NCBI GenBank assembly: GCA_020852175.1
Contig: JADZBH010000006.1
Location: 124,001 to 188,000 of the forward strand
Direction of reading: 5' to 3'
Length of the DNA stretch: 64,000 bases
Source: Bryobacterales bacterium
Lineage (GTDB): Bacteria > Acidobacteriota > Terriglobia > Bryobacterales > Bryobacteraceae
Made by a program: the position numbers and the translations under genes. This document shows positions 7,357 through 16,680 of the stretch, in pieces. How positions within the stretch are numbered: position 1 is the first letter of the stretch; every line of letters begins with the position of its first letter. A model generated the notes under the pieces. It was not told the DNA's origin. It ran no database searches and saw only the letters and a list, made by a program, of their open reading frames with translations.

Positions 7357-9291
7357 ATGAAGCCAGCCGTCCCCCTCCTGCTTGTTTTCACCCTGGCCGT
7401 TGGAGCGCAACCGGCGCGCCAGGAGGCCACGATCCACGTCAGGACGCCCATGGCGCCGCCGGAGTGGGCTCTGCTGGAGCGTGAATTGTTGCGGTACAAC
7501 TCGCTGGCCGTGGAACAGTTCGCGGCAAAGTTCGTCGATGAGCGGGGTTACCTGGCGCATACGCCGCGCTGGGGTACGCTGGATGGTCCCGACGACGCCA
7601 TCGAGACGTATTGGAACTGGACGCTGCTGCACGCCATGGGAGGGTCGGATTCGGCGCTTGCTCTGTTCAAAAAAGGCTATGAAGGACACCTGAAGCAGTA
7701 TGGCGAGCTGCGTACGAAGCTGACCGAACTGGCCCGGAACGGAGCCTACAGCAGGGAGTTCATCACACAGTCGGACTGGTTCCACACGGCCGAAGGGTTG
7801 CGCGCGTTTTTCCTGCAAGGCCTGTCGGACCCGAACGGCGAACAGTACAGGCAGCGCATCCGGCGCTTCGCGGCGATGTATATGGGCGAGGATCCGGAGG
7901 CGCCGAACTACGATCCGGCGTTGAAGATCATCAAGAGCCTGTGGACGGGCAGCAAAGGGCCGATGCTGCGCAAGGCGACGACGTACGACTGGGTGGGCGA
8001 TCCCGTGCCGGGCGCCTTTCACCTGCTGCACAACCCAGCCGGACGGGGCAAACTGCTCGACCTGGAGGCCAATTATAAAAAGATGCTGTCGCACTGCGAT
8101 GAATATCTGGACAGCGCGGGCGACAATTCACTGAACCTGGCGGCGACCATTCTCGGCTTGAACGCCTACGCGCTGACCGGAGAGGAGAAGTACAGAGCCT
8201 GGGTGCTGGATTACATGAACGCCTGGAAGCAGCGCGCCGAGGAGGCCGGCGGCAATGTGCCGAGCAACATCGGGTTGAACGGCAAGCTGGGCGGCGAGTA
8301 CAACGGGCAGTGGTGGAAGGGCACCTACGGGTGGAACTTCACGATTTTCGACGGCGAACTTGGGCGGATCGCCCACCGCAATTACTTCACGGCGGGTGCG
8401 TGGCCTGGCTTCGGCAACGCGCTGCTGCTGAGCGGCGATCAGTCGTTCGTGGGCGTGCTGCGGCGCCAGATGGACAACATCTACGCGCAGATGAAGGTGG
8501 AAAACGGGCGGGTGCTGCTGCCGCAGATGTACGGCGACCCGCGCGGATACAAGTATGACGGGCCGCCCAGTTGGTATCACTTCACGCCGCAACTGCACAC
8601 GGACCGGTTGATGGAGATCTACCTCTGGTCCATGGATCGCAAGGACATGGAACGGCTGCCGGTGGCCGCACAGTTTTCCCGGCGCGAGCCGGGTGGCGGA
8701 TATGAAGAAGCGGACCGTTCCGCCACCTGGCTGGGCTACCTGGAAGGCAAACTGCCCGAGTTTCCGGAACGGGCTCTGCGGGCCGATTTGGAGCGCGTGC
8801 GCCAGCGCGTGGAGCTGATTCGCACGGACATGACCACGGCCGATTCGCGTCTGGCCGACTATCTGCTGGACCTGAATCCGGCGGTCACGAACGGATTGCT
8901 GAACCTGACCATGGGCGGCTACTTCGCCGGCGGGCGCGTGTGGACGCTGCACAGCCGTTTCCGCTATTTCGATCCGGAGCGGCGGCGCGCGGGCCTTCCG
9001 CCGGATGTCGCGGCTCTGGTATCGAAACTGGAGGCCGGTGCGGCGACGGTGACGCTGGTGAACGTGAATCAGGTGGAGGCGCGCGAGGTGGCGGTACAGG
9101 CAGGCGGTTATGGGGAGCACCGTTTCGACACGATCGCCGTGAACGGCAGGCAGGTGGCGCTCAACTCGCCCGTGGCGACGGTTCGCCTGGAACCGGGGGC
9201 AGGCGCCCGGCTCGAATGCCAAATGACGCGATATGTGAACCGGCCGACCTTCGCCTTCCCGTGGGATCGCGGCTGGTACAGTGTGCGGTAA
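7357..9291 (+). CDS. Exported 644-residue protein of unknown function, probably helical-barrel fold
   Basis: A signal peptide (VPLLLVFTLAVGAQ) precedes a long globular region rich in aromatic residues: W-N-W-T-L-L-H-A-M-G-G near residue 85, F-D-G-E-L-G-R-I and P-S-W-Y-H-F-T-P further on. The spacing of helical segments with W/Y/H/D/E clusters suggests an alpha/alpha barrel like those of glycoside hydrolases and lyases, followed by a small beta-rich end. This is inference only; I do not recognise the family. The frame is open far upstream but overlaps the RidA gene antisense. The ATG at 7357 starts the signal peptide. A weak -10 (TATGGT, 7343-7348) lies 8 nt before the ATG. It is divergent from the triple-RidA gene, with 42 bp between. 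Confidence 0.75.
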   Translation: MKPAVPLLLVFTLAVGAQPARQEATIHVRTPMAPPEWALLERELLRYNSLAVEQFAAKFVDERGYLAHTPRWGTLDGPDDAIETYWNWTLLHAMGGSDSALALFKKGYEGHLKQYGELRTKLTELARNGAYSREFITQSDWFHTAEGLRAFFLQGLSDPNGEQYRQRIRRFAAMYMGEDPEAPNYDPALKIIKSLWTGSKGPMLRKATTYDWVGDPVPGAFHLLHNPAGRGKLLDLEANYKKMLSHCDEYLDSAGDNSLNLAATILGLNAYALTGEEKYRAWVLDYMNAWKQRAEEAGGNVPSNIGLNGKLGGEYNGQWWKGTYGWNFTIFDGELGRIAHRNYFTAGAWPGFGNALLLSGDQSFVGVLRRQMDNIYAQMKVENGRVLLPQMYGDPRGYKYDGPPSWYHFTPQLHTDRLMEIYLWSMDRKDMERLPVAAQFSRREPGGGYEEADRSATWLGYLEGKLPEFPERALRADLERVRQRVELIRTDMTTADSRLADYLLDLNPAVTNGLLNLTMGGYFAGGRVWTLHSRFRYFDPERRRAGLPPDVAALVSKLEAGAATVTLVNVNQVEAREVAVQAGGYGEHRFDTIAVNGRQVALNSPVATVRLEPGAGARLECQMTRYVNRPTFAFPWDRGWYSVR

Positions 9292-9343
9292 GCAGGGGCG
9301 CCGGGGAACAACGCGAGGCATCGGGAGTTTGGGTATGCAGGGT

Positions 9344-9372
9344 TTGAAGATTTTTGGCAACGTTTGCATTAA
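9344..9372 (+). promoter_or_regulatory. Promoter and LacI-family operator of the inositol operon
   Basis: TTGAAG (9344-9349) and CATTAA (9367-9372) form a weak sigma-70 pair with 17-bp spacing. Between them lies an operator-like palindrome, TG-GC-AACGTT-TG-CA (9355-9368), with a central CG and matched outer TG/CA. This is the layout of LacI/GalR-family sites and of the cre consensus. RNA polymerase could not use this promoter while the site is occupied, so the regulator encoded next is expected to repress its own operon until inositol or a metabolite releases it. Confidence 0.6.
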
Positions 9373-9387
9373 ACTGTGTGGAGCACA

Positions 9388-10431
9388 GTGAAGAGCCTCT
9401 CGATCAAGGACATCGCCAAGACCGCTCGTGTATCGAATTCCACGGTGTCGCGTGCATTGCGGAACAGCCCGCTGGTGAATCGGGAAACCGGCGACCTGAT
9501 CCGCCGCATCGCCGAGGATGCCGGATACCGGCCCAGCGCGGCGGCGCGAAGCCTGGTGACGCGGCGCACCCACACGATTGGCGTCGTGGTGACGACGATT
9601 TCGGACCCGTTCGTGGCCGACGTGGTGAGCGGCATCGAGGATGCGGCCGAGGCGCAGGGCTTCAGTGTGTTCCTGGCGAATTCGCATGCCGAGCCGGCAC
9701 GGGAAAAGCGGGTGGTCCGCAGCTTCGAGGAGCGGCGGGTGGACGGAATCATCGTCACTTCGTCGCGCGTGGGCTCGCTGCACGTCTCCATGTTGTCGCG
9801 GATGGAGGTGCCGATCGTGCTTTTGAACAATCAGCACGACAACGAAGCGGCGCATTCGGTGATGATCGACAACCGCGGCGGCAGTTTCGCGGCGACACAA
9901 CACCTGGCTTCGCACGGACACCGGCGCATCGGCTACATCGGGGACCGCGGCGGCTACCAGTCCGACGCAGAGCGTCTGAGCGGCTACCAGGCGGCGCTGG
10001 AAGCGGCGGGGATCGAATTCGACCCGGCGCTGGTGGTTCGCGGCGACGGCAGGCCCGAAGGCGCGCGTGAGGCGCTGGGCCAATTGTTGTCGCTCGCCGA
10101 CGCGCCGACGGGCGTCTTCTGCTACAACGACATGTCCGCCCTGGGCGCCATGCACGAAGCGGGCAAACGGGGCTTGCGCATACCGGAGGATTTGTCGCTG
10201 GTGGGCTTCGACGACCTCTACATCAGCCAGTATCTGAACCCGCCGCTCACCACCGTCCGGCAGCCGATGACCGGGATGGGACGCATGGCGACGGAAACCC
10301 TGTTGCGCCTGATCGCGCGCGAGCCGGCGCCGCCCGTGGTGACGGTGCATGGAGAACTGATCGTGCGCGAATCGGTGTGCGCGCCGCGGACCGCCCGTGC
10401 CAGGAGCGCGCGGGCAAGGAGTGCAGGATGA
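9388..10431 (+). CDS. LacI/GalR-family transcriptional regulator, probable inositol repressor
   Basis: The N-terminus is a LacI-type helix-turn-helix (S-I-K-D-I-A-K-T-A-R-V-S-N-S-T-V-S-R-A-L, about 4-24) with a hinge Y-R-P-S-A-A-A-R-S-L. A periplasmic-binding-like sensor domain follows and ends S-L-V-G-F-D-D-L-Y-I-S. The length of about 347 residues is normal. I chose GTG 9388 over GTG 9376 because it has GGAG (9380-9383) four bases upstream and because the predicted -10 ends at 9372, leaving no room for a transcribed 9376 start. The stop overlaps the iolB start as ATGA. As the first gene of an inositol operon, its ligand is most likely inositol-derived (inference). Confidence 0.9.
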   Translation: MKSLSIKDIAKTARVSNSTVSRALRNSPLVNRETGDLIRRIAEDAGYRPSAAARSLVTRRTHTIGVVVTTISDPFVADVVSGIEDAAEAQGFSVFLANSHAEPAREKRVVRSFEERRVDGIIVTSSRVGSLHVSMLSRMEVPIVLLNNQHDNEAAHSVMIDNRGGSFAATQHLASHGHRRIGYIGDRGGYQSDAERLSGYQAALEAAGIEFDPALVVRGDGRPEGAREALGQLLSLADAPTGVFCYNDMSALGAMHEAGKRGLRIPEDLSLVGFDDLYISQYLNPPLTTVRQPMTGMGRMATETLLRLIAREPAPPVVTVHGELIVRESVCAPRTARARSARARSAG

Positions 10432-11240
10432 GTTCATTGTTAATGGCGCCGGCCGCATTTGCCGGCGTGCGGAATTCCTTCGGTTTCGAGTACCTGTCGT
10501 TTGAAACACGCGTGCTGGAGCCGGGCGGGAGTTTCTCCGCCGCGACCGGAGCGAACGAACTGGCGCTGGTGATGCTGGGCGGCGTGTGCGCGGTACGGTC
10601 GAGCGCGGGAGAGTGGCGCGAGGTGGGGGGCCGGAAACATGTCTTCGACGGCAAGCCGCACACCTTGTACCTGCCGGTGGAAACGGAGTTCGAAGTCGCG
10701 GCCGGGACGGCGTGCGAAATGGCCCTGTGCTTCAGCAAAGCCGGGGAGCGGTTCCCGGCGCGGCTCATCCGGCCCGGCGAGGTGGAGGTGGAGGTGCGCG
10801 GCGGCGGCAACGCCACGCGGCAGATCAACCATATGTTGAAGCCGGAGTTTCCGGCGCAACGGCTGTTGATTGTCGAGGTCTACACGCCCGCGGGCAACTG
10901 GTCGAGCTACCCGCCGCACAAGCACGACGTGCACGACCCGCCCGGCGAGGTGGACCTCGAAGAGATCTACTACTACAAGATCGACAAGCCCGAGGGCTAC
11001 GCGATTCAACGCGTGTACACAGCCGACCGCCGGCTGGACGAAACCATCACGGTGCGGAGCGGCGAACTGGTTCTGGTGCCGGAAGGGTATCACCCGGTGG
11101 TGGCGGCGCACGGTTACAACGTGTATTACCTGAACGCCCTGGCCGGTTCGGCACGTTCGATGGCGGCTTCGGACGATCCCCGCTATGCATGGGTGCGCGC
11201 GGCCTGGACGGACAAGGATCCCCGCGTACCGGTGGTTTAG
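10428..11240 (+). CDS. iolB: 5-deoxy-glucuronate isomerase IolB
   Basis: IolB converts 5-deoxy-D-glucuronate to 5-dehydro-2-deoxy-D-gluconate in cytosolic myo-inositol breakdown. The 270-residue bicupin has the family signature W-S-S-Y-P-P-H-K-H-D (about 165-174). It is followed by E-E-I-Y-Y-Y-K and by V-P-E-G-Y-H-P, which supply the metal-binding His and Glu residues. The ATG overlaps the regulator's stop by four bases, and AAGGAG lies 7 nt upstream. An ATG-less extension upstream was rejected because it lies inside the regulator gene. Confidence 0.95.
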   Translation: MSSLLMAPAAFAGVRNSFGFEYLSFETRVLEPGGSFSAATGANELALVMLGGVCAVRSSAGEWREVGGRKHVFDGKPHTLYLPVETEFEVAAGTACEMALCFSKAGERFPARLIRPGEVEVEVRGGGNATRQINHMLKPEFPAQRLLIVEVYTPAGNWSSYPPHKHDVHDPPGEVDLEEIYYYKIDKPEGYAIQRVYTADRRLDETITVRSGELVLVPEGYHPVVAAHGYNVYYLNALAGSARSMAASDDPRYAWVRAAWTDKDPRVPVV

Positions 11241-11252
11241 GGAGGCACGAAG

Positions 11253-12197
11253 ATGGATGCAATTGTTTTGGGCCGGATCGGGTATGACTTTTATTCCGAG
11301 GAACCGGACGTGCCGCTGGCGCAGGTTCGTACGTTTTCACGCTACCTGGGCGGATCGAGCGCGAACATGGCCGTCGGCCTGGCCCGGCAGGGCGTGCGTG
11401 TGGGCATGATCGCGGCGTTGGGCGCCGATGCGCTCAGCGATTTCCTGCTGAATTTTCTCCAAAAGGAAAAGGTGGACACCTCGCATGTGCAGCGCGTCAA
11501 GGGCTATCTGCCCTCGCTTGCCATCACGGAGATCACGCCGCCGGACCACTTCCCGCAGGTGTTTTACCGCCACGATCCGGCGGACGTGATGCTGCGCGCC
11601 ACGGCGGACGATCTCGACTACGCGGCGTCGGGACGGATGTTCATCACCAACGGGACTTCGCTGTGCGCCTCTCCGTCACGGGAAAGCACCTACCGCGCCC
11701 TGGAACGGGCCAAGCAGGCCGGGCTGCGCGTGGTGTTCGACGTGGACTACCGGGCCATGTCGTGGAGCAGTCCGGACGAGGCGGGGCTGGCAGTGCGGCT
11801 TGCGCTGCCGTTCATCGACGTGCTGATCGGCAACCAGCCGGAACTGATGCTGGTGGCGGGCTCGGACGATCTGGACTCAGCGAGAGCGCGGCTGCTGAAA
11901 GCAGGCGTGCCCACGCTTGTGTCGAAGCTGGGCAATGAAGGCACGTGTGTGTTCACGGAAGGAGAACCGGTGTTCCTGCCGCCATGCAAGGTGGAGGTGC
12001 TGAGCACGATCGGCGCGGGCGACGGGTTCGCCTCGGGTTTTCTGGCCGCCCTGCTGCGCGGCGCCTCGTTGCAGGAGTGTTTGCGCTACGGGAACGCTTC
12101 CGCGGCGATTGTCGTCAGCCGGTTGAGTTGCTCTGAGGCCATGCCCACCCTCGCCGAAGTGGAAGAATTGTTGCTGCGGCAGCCGGCACGGATATAA
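11253..12197 (+). CDS. iolC: 5-dehydro-2-deoxygluconokinase IolC (PfkB family)
   Basis: IolC phosphorylates 5-dehydro-2-deoxygluconate with ATP. The 314-residue protein has the PfkB N-terminal glycine motif (Y-L-G-G-S-S-A-N-M-A-V-G-L-A-R, about 32-46). The C-terminal signature T-I-G-A-G-D-G-F-A-S-G-F carries the catalytic Asp. G-R-I-G-Y-D-F-Y at the N-terminus is typical of IolC. GGGAGG stands just before the ATG, 12 nt after iolB. Genome context, between iolB and iolD, makes the assignment firmer than for an isolated PfkB kinase. Confidence 0.93.
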   Translation: MDAIVLGRIGYDFYSEEPDVPLAQVRTFSRYLGGSSANMAVGLARQGVRVGMIAALGADALSDFLLNFLQKEKVDTSHVQRVKGYLPSLAITEITPPDHFPQVFYRHDPADVMLRATADDLDYAASGRMFITNGTSLCASPSRESTYRALERAKQAGLRVVFDVDYRAMSWSSPDEAGLAVRLALPFIDVLIGNQPELMLVAGSDDLDSARARLLKAGVPTLVSKLGNEGTCVFTEGEPVFLPPCKVEVLSTIGAGDGFASGFLAALLRGASLQECLRYGNASAAIVVSRLSCSEAMPTLAEVEELLLRQPARI

Positions 12198-12230
12198 GGC
12201 TGCCGGATCCATAACCGCAAAGAGGCATCC

Positions 12231-13247
12231 ATGTACAGCAGCACGGCATTCCTTCCCGATTCGCTCATGGTCCGGTTGACGGACACCAGGGTGAACGACC
12301 CCGAGTTCAGTTGGCGGGCGGCGCAAGCCCGCGCGAGGCGCCCGAAACTGGCGCCGGGCGGAAAGCTGAACATTCTCGCCGCCGACCATCCGGCGCGCCG
12401 CGTGACCAAGGTGGGCGCCGACTCGCTGGCCATGGCCGACCGCCGCGACTATCTGGCGCGTATCGTGCGCGTGCTGCAATGCAGCCGCGTGGATGGCGTC
12501 ATGGCCACGATGGACCTTCTCGAGGACCTGCTTACGCTGGATGGGCTGCTGAAGCAGTTGGGCGCCGGGCCGCTGCTGGATGGCAAGGTACTGTTGGGCA
12601 GTTTGAACCGTGGGGGGCTGGCCGGGACGGGTTGGGAGATGGACGACCCGGTGACGGGACCAACGTCCGCCACCTGCCACGCCTGGAAACTAGATGGCAC
12701 GAAGCTGTTGATGCGCGTCGAGGACAGCGAGGCCGCTTCGCTCAGGACCATGCTCGCCTGCGCGCGGGAGATCACGGCGGCCAACGCGCTCGGTTTGCCG
12801 ACGTTCCTCGAGCCGCTTCCCGTGACCAGGACGGACAAGGGTTATGTGGTGGTGAAGGAAAAAGGCGCTCTGGCGAAACTGGCGGGCGTGGCTTCGGCAC
12901 TGGGCGATTCCAGCCGCCTGCTGTGGTTGAAGCTGCCCTATTGCGATGGTTACGAGGTGGTGGCGCGCTCGACAACGCTCCCCATCCTCCTGTTGGGTGG
13001 CGAGTCGGCGGGAGACCCTTCCCCATTTCTCCGGCAGTTGGGCTCGGCCATGCAGGCAGGCCCCAGCGTGCGCGGCGCGCTGGTGGGGCGCAACGTGCTG
13101 TACCCCGGAGACGAGGATCCGCTGGCGATGGCCGAAGCCGCGGGCGGCATTGTGCACCAGGGTTGGACCGTCGAAGAAGCACTGCGGTCGATGGCCGGTA
13201 TACGGGGAAGCGCCCTGGATGGCGTGTCCCGTTACTTCCCGGCATGA
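12231..13247 (+). CDS. Cgl0159-like class I aldolase, probable IolJ replacement
   Basis: This 338-residue (beta/alpha)8 protein resembles the aldolase-like Cgl0159 family found in actinobacterial inositol clusters. Visible landmarks are I-L-A-A-D-H-P-A-R-R (about 44-53), F-L-E-P-L-P-V and L-W-L-K-L-P-Y. The last two hold the likely Glu and Schiff-base Lys. No classical class II IolJ gene is present, while every other catabolic step is encoded here. I therefore infer that it cleaves 2-deoxy-5-keto-D-gluconate 6-phosphate to dihydroxyacetone phosphate and malonic semialdehyde. AAAGAGG precedes the ATG. No experiment for this exact protein is implied. Confidence 0.8.
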   Translation: MYSSTAFLPDSLMVRLTDTRVNDPEFSWRAAQARARRPKLAPGGKLNILAADHPARRVTKVGADSLAMADRRDYLARIVRVLQCSRVDGVMATMDLLEDLLTLDGLLKQLGAGPLLDGKVLLGSLNRGGLAGTGWEMDDPVTGPTSATCHAWKLDGTKLLMRVEDSEAASLRTMLACAREITAANALGLPTFLEPLPVTRTDKGYVVVKEKGALAKLAGVASALGDSSRLLWLKLPYCDGYEVVARSTTLPILLLGGESAGDPSPFLRQLGSAMQAGPSVRGALVGRNVLYPGDEDPLAMAEAAGGIVHQGWTVEEALRSMAGIRGSALDGVSRYFPA

Positions 13248-13263
13248 GCGAAGGAGGTTCACT

Positions 13264-15126
13264 GTGAGAACACGGCGCGCCACGGTCGCGCAGGCGATCA
13301 TCGGTTTTCTGAAGAACCAGTACGTCGAACGGGATGGGCGCCAACAGGCGTTCTTCGCCGGCGTGCTGGGCATCTTCGGCCACGGCAATGTGGCGGGCAT
13401 CGGGCAGGCGCTGCAACAGAATCCCGATTTCCCGTACATCATGATGCGCAACGAGCAGTCATCGGTGCATCTGGCGGCGGCGTTCGCCAAGACGAACAAC
13501 CGGTTGCGGACGTACGTCTGCACGTCGTCCATCGGTCCAGGCGCGACGAACATGATTACCGGCGCGGCGATGGCCACCATCAACCGCCTGCCTGTATTGC
13601 TGCTTCCCGGCGACATCTTCGCGCGGCGCAACGTGGCCCCCGTCCTGCAACAACTGGAGTCGCCCGCCACGCAGGACACCGGCGTGAACGATTGCTTCAA
13701 GCCGGTGTCCCGGTACTGGGACCGCATCTACCGTCCCGAGCAGATCATCACGGCGCTGCCGGAAGCGATGCGTGTCCTGGCATCGCCCTCAGACTGCGGC
13801 GCGGTGACGATTGCGCTGCCGCAGGATGTGCAGGCCGAGGCCTGGGACTTTCCTGAAGCGCTCTTTGAAAAGCGAGTGTGGCTGATTCGCCGGCCCGAAC
13901 CCGACACTGTCTCCTTCGCGCGCGCGGTGGATCAGATTCGCACAAGCCGGAGACCGCTGGTGGTGGCTGGCGGCGGCGTCCTGTTCAGCGAGGCATCCGA
14001 AGCGCTGGCCGCCTTCTGCGCGGCAACCGGAATTCCGGAGTGCGAAACCCAGGCGGGCAAGGGCGCGCTTGCTTACGATCACCCCCAGTGCATGGGCGCA
14101 GTGGGCGCCACCGGCACGTTGGCGGCCAACCGGCTGGCGCGCGAAGCCGATCTCATCATCGGCGTGGGCACGCGGTATTCAGACTTCACCACGGCGTCGA
14201 TGACGGCGTTTCAGAATCCGGACGTCCGGTTCGTGAACATCAACACGGCGGAGTTCGATGCCTATAAGGTGGGCGCGACGCCGCTGGTGTGCGATGCCAG
14301 GGCCGCGTTGGAGAAGTTAACGGCGGCGCTGCAAGGCTACGCCATACCCGCGGCGTATGCGTCGCAGGCGGCGGAGTTGCACGCGGAATGGGACGCCGAG
14401 GTGGAACGTCTGTTCCACCTGAACAGGACGGTCAAGCCGGCGCAAAGCGAGGTGATTGGGGCGATGTGGGAAGCGTCGGGGCCGCGCGACATCCTGCTTT
14501 CGGCGGCGGGCAGCCATCCGGGCGACCTGCATAAGCTGTGGCGCACGCGCACGCCGACCGGGTATCACATGGAGTACGGCTATTCGTGCATGGGCTATGA
14601 GATTCCCGGCGCCATGGGCGCCAAGTTGGCCGATCCAAGCCGCGAGGTGTATGTGTTCCTCGGCGATGGCACCTATCTCATGATGCCGAGCGAGATTGTC
14701 ACCTCCGTGCAGGAGGGCGTGAAGCTCATCATCGTACTGGTGGACAATCACGGCTTTGCGAGCATTGGCGGTTTAAGCCGGTCGCTCGGCCAGCAGGGGT
14801 TCGGCACCAGCTACCGGCAGCGCGACGCCCGGACGGGCCAACTGGACGGCGAGGTGCTTCGCGTGGACTTCGCCGCCAACGCGGAGAGCCTGGGCGCGCA
14901 CGCGCTGAAGGCATCGAACGTCTCCGAGTTGCGCGAAGCGCTGGCGAAAGCCAAGACGCTGGACCGCACGGCGGTGATCGTGGTCGAGACCGATACGAGC
15001 GAGAAGGTGCCGGGTTATGAGTCATGGTGGGACGTGGCCGTGGCCGAGGTGTCCGAAAGCGAGAGCGTACGGCAGGCTCGCGCGGCCTATGAAGTGGCGC
15101 GCAAGAAGGAGCGGTACCACCTGTAG
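13264..15126 (+). CDS. iolD: 3D-(3,5/4)-trihydroxycyclohexane-1,2-dione hydrolase IolD
   Basis: IolD is a thiamine-diphosphate enzyme that opens the inositol-derived ring to 5-deoxy-glucuronate. The 620-residue protein has the three-domain ThDP layout. An N-terminal Glu lies in M-R-N-E-Q-S-S-V-H, with G-P-G-A-T-N-M nearby. The C-terminal ThDP/Mg motif is G-D-G-T-Y-L-M ... D-N-H-G-F. Residues A-G-S-H-P-G-D-L-H-K-L-W are typical of IolD rather than acetolactate synthase. The start is GTG 13264 with a near-perfect AAGGAGG at 13251-13257. The frame is open further upstream, inside the aldolase gene, and was discounted. Confidence 0.95.
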   Translation: MRTRRATVAQAIIGFLKNQYVERDGRQQAFFAGVLGIFGHGNVAGIGQALQQNPDFPYIMMRNEQSSVHLAAAFAKTNNRLRTYVCTSSIGPGATNMITGAAMATINRLPVLLLPGDIFARRNVAPVLQQLESPATQDTGVNDCFKPVSRYWDRIYRPEQIITALPEAMRVLASPSDCGAVTIALPQDVQAEAWDFPEALFEKRVWLIRRPEPDTVSFARAVDQIRTSRRPLVVAGGGVLFSEASEALAAFCAATGIPECETQAGKGALAYDHPQCMGAVGATGTLAANRLAREADLIIGVGTRYSDFTTASMTAFQNPDVRFVNINTAEFDAYKVGATPLVCDARAALEKLTAALQGYAIPAAYASQAAELHAEWDAEVERLFHLNRTVKPAQSEVIGAMWEASGPRDILLSAAGSHPGDLHKLWRTRTPTGYHMEYGYSCMGYEIPGAMGAKLADPSREVYVFLGDGTYLMMPSEIVTSVQEGVKLIIVLVDNHGFASIGGLSRSLGQQGFGTSYRQRDARTGQLDGEVLRVDFAANAESLGAHALKASNVSELREALAKAKTLDRTAVIVVETDTSEKVPGYESWWDVAVAEVSESESVRQARAAYEVARKKERYHL

Positions 15127-15156
15127 CCGGAGGCCGCGAGCCGAGAAAGGACAATC

Positions 15157-16629
15157 ATGGCGGAACGACTGAAAAATTTTATCGATGGCGTCTGGCAGGG
15201 CGCGGGAGCGGCGGCCTGTGTCGACGTGCTGAATCCCGCCACGGCGGCGGTTCTGGCCGAGGCTCCACTCTCGCCGGCCGAAGCGGTGGATGCCGCGGCG
15301 CGGGCGGGCCTGGCGGCGTTCCGCGAATGGCGGCGCAGGCCGGCGGGCGACCGGATTCAGCCGCTGTTCAAGTTGAAAGCTCTGATGGAGGAGCATCTTG
15401 ACTCCCTGGCGCGCACCATCACGAACGAGTGCGGAAAAACCTATGGCGAGAGCGTGGGCGAGATGCGGCGGGCCATCGAAAACGTCGAGGTGGCCTGTGG
15501 CATTCCCGTCCTCATGCAGGGCGTGAACAACGAAGACATCGCGCCGGGCATCGACGAACACATGATCCGCCAGCCTCTTGGCGTCGTGGCGGCCATTACG
15601 CCGTTCAACTTCCCCGGGATGATTCCGTTCTGGTTCCTGCCCTATGCCGTGGCCACCGGAAACAGCTTTCTGCTGAAACCGAGCGAGCGCGTGCCGATGA
15701 CCTCGGCGCGGTTGTTCGAGTTGATCGAGGCGGCGGGTTTTCCCAAGGGGGTCGTGCAACTGGTGCACGGCGGGCGCGACACGGTGAACGCGATTCTCGA
15801 CCACCCGGAGATCAAGGCGGTCAGCTTCGTGGGCTCCTCGCCGACGGCGCGCTACATCTATTCGCGGGCGTCGGCCAACGGCAAGCGGGCGCAATGCCAG
15901 GGCGGCGCGAAAAATCCCGTGGTGGTGATGCCCGACGCCGATATGGAGATGACGGCGAGGATCCTTGCCGATTCGGCGTTCGGCTGCGCCGGACAGCGTT
16001 GTCTGGCGGCGTCCGTGGCGATTCCCGTGGGCGGCGCGCGCAAGGAGTTGACCGAGCGCATGAGCGCCATTGCCAGCGCGCGGAAGGTCGGCTATGGCTT
16101 GGACGGCGGCGTCGAAATGGGCCCGGTGATTTCGTCCGCCAGCAAGTCGCGCATCGAGGAGTGGATCGCCAGGGGCGCGCAGGAGGGCGCCTCCGTGCTG
16201 GTGGACGGGCGGGGGAAACAGGTATCCGGCCACGAAGACGGATTTTTCGTCTTTCCCACGGTGCTCGACAACGTTCCGCCGGGCGGCGAAGTGGCGCGCA
16301 CTGAGATTTTCGGACCGGTGCTCAGCCTGATGCACGCCTCGACGATCGACAACGCGATCGAGATGGTGAACGGGCGTGCCTATGGCAACATGGCCTGCAT
16401 CTTCACCAGCGACGGAGCCAACGCACGCCGCTTCCGTAGCGAGGCGAACGCGGGCAACGTGGGCATCAACGTAGGCGTGGCCGCGCCCATGGCCCATTTC
16501 CCCTTCAGCGGTTGGGGCGAGAGTTTCTTCGGAGATTTACACGCGCAGGCGCACCATGGGGTCGAGTTCTACACGCAGACCAAGGTGGTGGTGGAACGCT
16601 GGCCGCGCGACTGGAGCCGCAAATTCTAG
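15157..16629 (+). CDS. iolA: CoA-acylating methylmalonate/malonate-semialdehyde dehydrogenase IolA
   Basis: This enzyme turns malonic semialdehyde into acetyl-CoA, the last step of the pathway. The 490-residue aldehyde dehydrogenase has [13 protein letters not shown] (about 148-160). The catalytic Cys motif is [12 protein letters not shown]. As in other MmsA-type enzymes, the usual general-base Glu of aldehyde dehydrogenases appears replaced (F-Q-G-G-A-K-N), which fits CoA-dependent chemistry. AAAGGA precedes the ATG. It is followed by a 51-nt gap containing two hairpins before iolE. Confidence 0.94.
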   Translation: MAERLKNFIDGVWQGAGAAACVDVLNPATAAVLAEAPLSPAEAVDAAARAGLAAFREWRRRPAGDRIQPLFKLKALMEEHLDSLARTITNECGKTYGESVGEMRRAIENVEVACGIPVLMQGVNNEDIAPGIDEHMIRQPLGVVAAITPFNFPGMIPFWFLPYAVATGNSFLLKPSERVPMTSARLFELIEAAGFPKGVVQLVHGGRDTVNAILDHPEIKAVSFVGSSPTARYIYSRASANGKRAQCQGGAKNPVVVMPDADMEMTARILADSAFGCAGQRCLAASVAIPVGGARKELTERMSAIASARKVGYGLDGGVEMGPVISSASKSRIEEWIARGAQEGASVLVDGRGKQVSGHEDGFFVFPTVLDNVPPGGEVARTEIFGPVLSLMHASTIDNAIEMVNGRAYGNMACIFTSDGANARRFRSEANAGNVGINVGVAAPMAHFPFSGWGESFFGDLHAQAHHGVEFYTQTKVVVERWPRDWSRKF

Positions 16630-16631
16630 CG

Positions 16632-16666
16632 AGCCCGTAACGGGCTGGTCGCGGCCCGGCGGCCGC
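16632..16666 (+). promoter_or_regulatory. Two tandem hairpins in the iolA-iolE gap
   Basis: The iolA stop is followed by AGCCCG-TAA-CGGGCT (16632-16646) and then GCGGCC-CGGC-GGCCGC (16651-16666). Both are perfect 6-bp stems with 3- and 4-nt loops. There is no T-tract, so a strong intrinsic terminator is unlikely. They could pause transcription, protect upstream mRNA or lower iolE/iolG expression relative to iolA. Confidence 0.5.
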
Positions 16667-16680
16667 GGAAAGAGAACTGT

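Noticed and set aside
9354-9368. CcpA-type catabolite repression site
   Set aside because: It resembles cre, but this is a Gram-negative-type genome with a LacI-family regulator directly downstream, so autoregulation is the simpler reading.
8128-10509. Long open frame on the - strand, 793 codons
   Set aside because: It is antisense to two well-supported genes and has His/Arg-rich, domain-free composition.
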